The position numbers and the translations under genes were made by a program. Source: Conchocele bisecta (taxonomy: Eukaryota; Mollusca; Bivalvia; Lucinida; Thyasiridae). Taken from it: a DNA stretch of 64,000 nucleotides. The notes under the pieces are model-generated. The model saw only the letters and a list, made by a program, of their open reading frames with translations, did no database searches and was not told the DNA's origin. The stretch covers positions 116,391,370 to 116,455,369 of the forward strand of contig CM055266.1 of assembly GCA_029237695.1 (NCBI GenBank). The letters are read 5' to 3'. Shown here one piece after another: positions 63,881-64,000 of the stretch (its first letter is position 1; every line of letters starts with the position of its first letter).

Positions 63881-64000
63881 CCCTCCTACTACAATATCAT
63901 GGATACGATATCACAGCTGTTGTGAAATATACAACATATATGATGATACCACACCTGTTGTGAAATGGATACAACTGACTTTCATTGTTTAATTTGTGTA

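Larger units (their letters stand above)
59662..64000. other. KIF13 upstream intron, repeats only
   Basis: No motor or FHA exon was seen. Apart from listed elements, TTATTGGCGTTTAACGGCCT at 61659 marks another dispersed repeat that recurs at about 63390. Confidence 0.5.

Noticed and set aside
1..64000. A new multi-gene system or operon
   Set aside because: Apart from the kinesin gene and mobile elements there is no set of adjacent genes that could form one.

Overview
The window is animal nuclear DNA, most likely from a bivalve mollusc. Small coding exons with GT-AG borders and matching phases lie in long introns. The surrounding DNA is AT-rich and crowded with foldback MITEs, tRNA-derived SINEs, tandem-core elements ending in (GGAC)n, and one Ty3/gypsy LTR retrotransposon. 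No bacterial or viral gene organisation is visible. The bivalve assignment rests on the repeat style and the kinesin sequence, and is an inference.

Right half (about 31.0-59.0 kb, minus strand): the middle and part of the tail of one gene, a kinesin-3 motor of the KIF13 (Drosophila Khc-73) family. I place 19 exons, called e1 to e19 in transcript order, from 58980 down to 31082. They total about 2.5 kb of coding sequence, roughly 838 codons, and every intron phase agrees from exon to exon. The motor and FHA exons should lie beyond 64 kb. The C-terminal tail either lies in poorly conserved exons below 31 kb that I could not recognise, or outside the window. One exon (e3) has a one-base frameshift that looks like a sequence error. 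Four exons (e3, e4, e5, e9) have extra tandem copies of one exon edge in the adjoining intron. In e4 and e9 these copies keep AG and GT borders and a length divisible by three.

Left half: 1-2.5 kb holds MITEs, nested SINEs and a hairpin; 2.55-3.68 kb is a 42-bp satellite; 3.9-5.5, 11.6-13.0 and 13.4-15.3 kb are tandem-core elements with (GGAC)-type tails; 6.49-7.82 kb is a TA-flanked DNA transposon remnant. From 16,008 to 25,383 is a structurally complete 9.4-kb Ty3/gypsy element with 2.5-kb LTRs and a 5-bp target duplication. Its order is gag, protease, integrase, then the start of RT, the integrase-first order of Gmr1-like elements. RT and most of RNase H have been removed by an internal deletion, so it is non-autonomous. 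It sits inside a MITE that itself sits in a SINE. From 26.4 to 29.3 kb there are several foldback elements and a duplicated segment carrying an intact 53-codon reading frame of unknown identity on the plus strand.

Between the exons at least four families of TTAA-flanked elements (piggyBac-like target choice), several TA- or otherwise flanked foldbacks, and SINEs fill the introns. Several of them end within a few tens of bases of kinesin splice donors. I see no gene cluster that looks like a new biochemical system. The most unusual items are the exon-edge cassette arrays in the kinesin gene, the deletion-derived integrase-first retroelement, and an unexplained cluster of a GTAACGGTAATGA-like motif at 35.2-36.3 kb.
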